Part shown: piece by piece, positions 18,871-19,330 of the stretch
How positions within the stretch are numbered: position 1 is the first letter of the stretch
How the letters are laid out: every line of letters starts with the position of its first letter
Assembly: GCA_037447655.1 (NCBI GenBank)
Contig: JBBHKE010002989.1
Coordinates: forward strand, 1 to 19,330
Length of the DNA stretch: 19,330 bases
From: Zygnema cylindricum
Lineage: Eukaryota; Streptophyta; Zygnematophyceae; Zygnematales; Zygnemataceae
Direction: 5' to 3'
Notes under the pieces: generated by a model
What the model saw: the letters and a program-made list of their open reading frames with translations, nothing else
Database searches by the model: none
Told to the model about the DNA's origin: nothing
Program-made: the position numbers and the translations under genes

Positions 18871-19330
18871 GTCCCCATGTGCATAAGTAAGGGTTTTTTC
18901 TGTCGTTTTGCAGAAAACTTAGCGCCGTACTGCCTAAGTTCCAACCGTACGAAGGAATCGCAAATTCGTAGAGTACAATTTGCGTCATCCTCGAACTTAG
19001 GATGTACGAAAATTTGTCGTCTTGTATTTTTCAACCCACTTTGACGACAAAAAACGTCATCTTCAACCTTATCTTTAAAACACATGCGCGATGTGTTTTA
19101 AAACTATGGATTATTTATAAACAAATACGAACATATATTCGCACGTGCCATAGTTTTCGAAATTTTTCATACGATTTCCAAGGACAAAGAAAAGTACACA
19201 ATTCGCTATGTTTTGTCTGTTTGCGTTAGAATAGGACAAAGAAAAGTACACAATTTGTTTGGATTTGTCCGTTTTCGTCCAGTACGGATTTTTTTTTTGT
19301 ATGGGTCTTCAAATTCCGATGTCATTTCAC
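18871..19330. repeat. 777-bp-offset repeat, copy B (runs off the window)
   Basis: It is the second copy of 18094-18553, still matching at the window's last bases, so the array may continue. The minus-strand frame shared with copy A contains RRQIFVHPKF and ICDSFVRL in both. Confidence 0.88.

Overview
The window looks like part of a large, repeat-rich, AT-leaning nuclear genome of a eukaryote. Evidence: one gene split by GT-AG introns of about 225-690 nt, tRNA-like (SINE-type) sequences, terminal-inverted-repeat elements, minisatellites and many small hairpins, with no operon structure and no long uninterrupted ORFs. The taxon cannot be fixed from sequence alone. CCCTAAA-like strings and the intron style would suit a green plant or streptophyte alga; that is a low-confidence inference.

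The only gene I can reconstruct convincingly is on the minus strand, from about 16830 down to 12171. Eight exons join with matching phases into a 635-codon frame. In order they give a hydrophobic N-terminal anchor, a roughly 200-residue acidic, coiled-coil-prone stem, and a GDP-fucose protein O-fucosyltransferase-like catalytic domain. The domain has the N-terminal glycine/asparagine motif (YLVALCNTGQMSNR), the nucleotide-sugar motif HLRRGDF, a TAVYVSTNAE strand and the late GSPRSSFT motif. The layout is that of a type II Golgi/ER membrane protein. The most interesting features here are this gene, its unusual stem, and an approximately 0.8 kb direct repeat whose edge falls on the last two codons before its stop.

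Layout: 1-1250, intergenic, with one weak signal-peptide-like exon candidate at 538-621. 1250-3200, mostly relics (GGCGACG hairpins, a reverse-strand tRNA-like SINE, a GTAC hairpin). 3200-4400, an unassigned GC-richer stretch, a possible tRNA-like relic, a 23-bp tandem repeat and a GGCATGATAAAC-type minisatellite. 4400-8300, AT-rich sequence with several diverged members of a terminal-inverted-repeat element family. 8300-10365, intergenic, with a dispersed repeat whose inverted partner lies near 18 kb and a block rich in ACCCGA/TCGGGT. 10366-12178, two direct copies of an approximately 0.8 kb unit. 12171-16830, the O-fucosyltransferase-like gene. 16975-17050, a forward tRNA-like element in its upstream region. 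17300-17840, a degenerate GTAC/CCCTAAA-rich array. 18090-19330, two copies of a repeat offset by about 777 bp, the second cut by the window edge.

For the rest of the window I see no protein-coding gene that I can support. Most short ORFs there lie in repeats or are antisense shadows.
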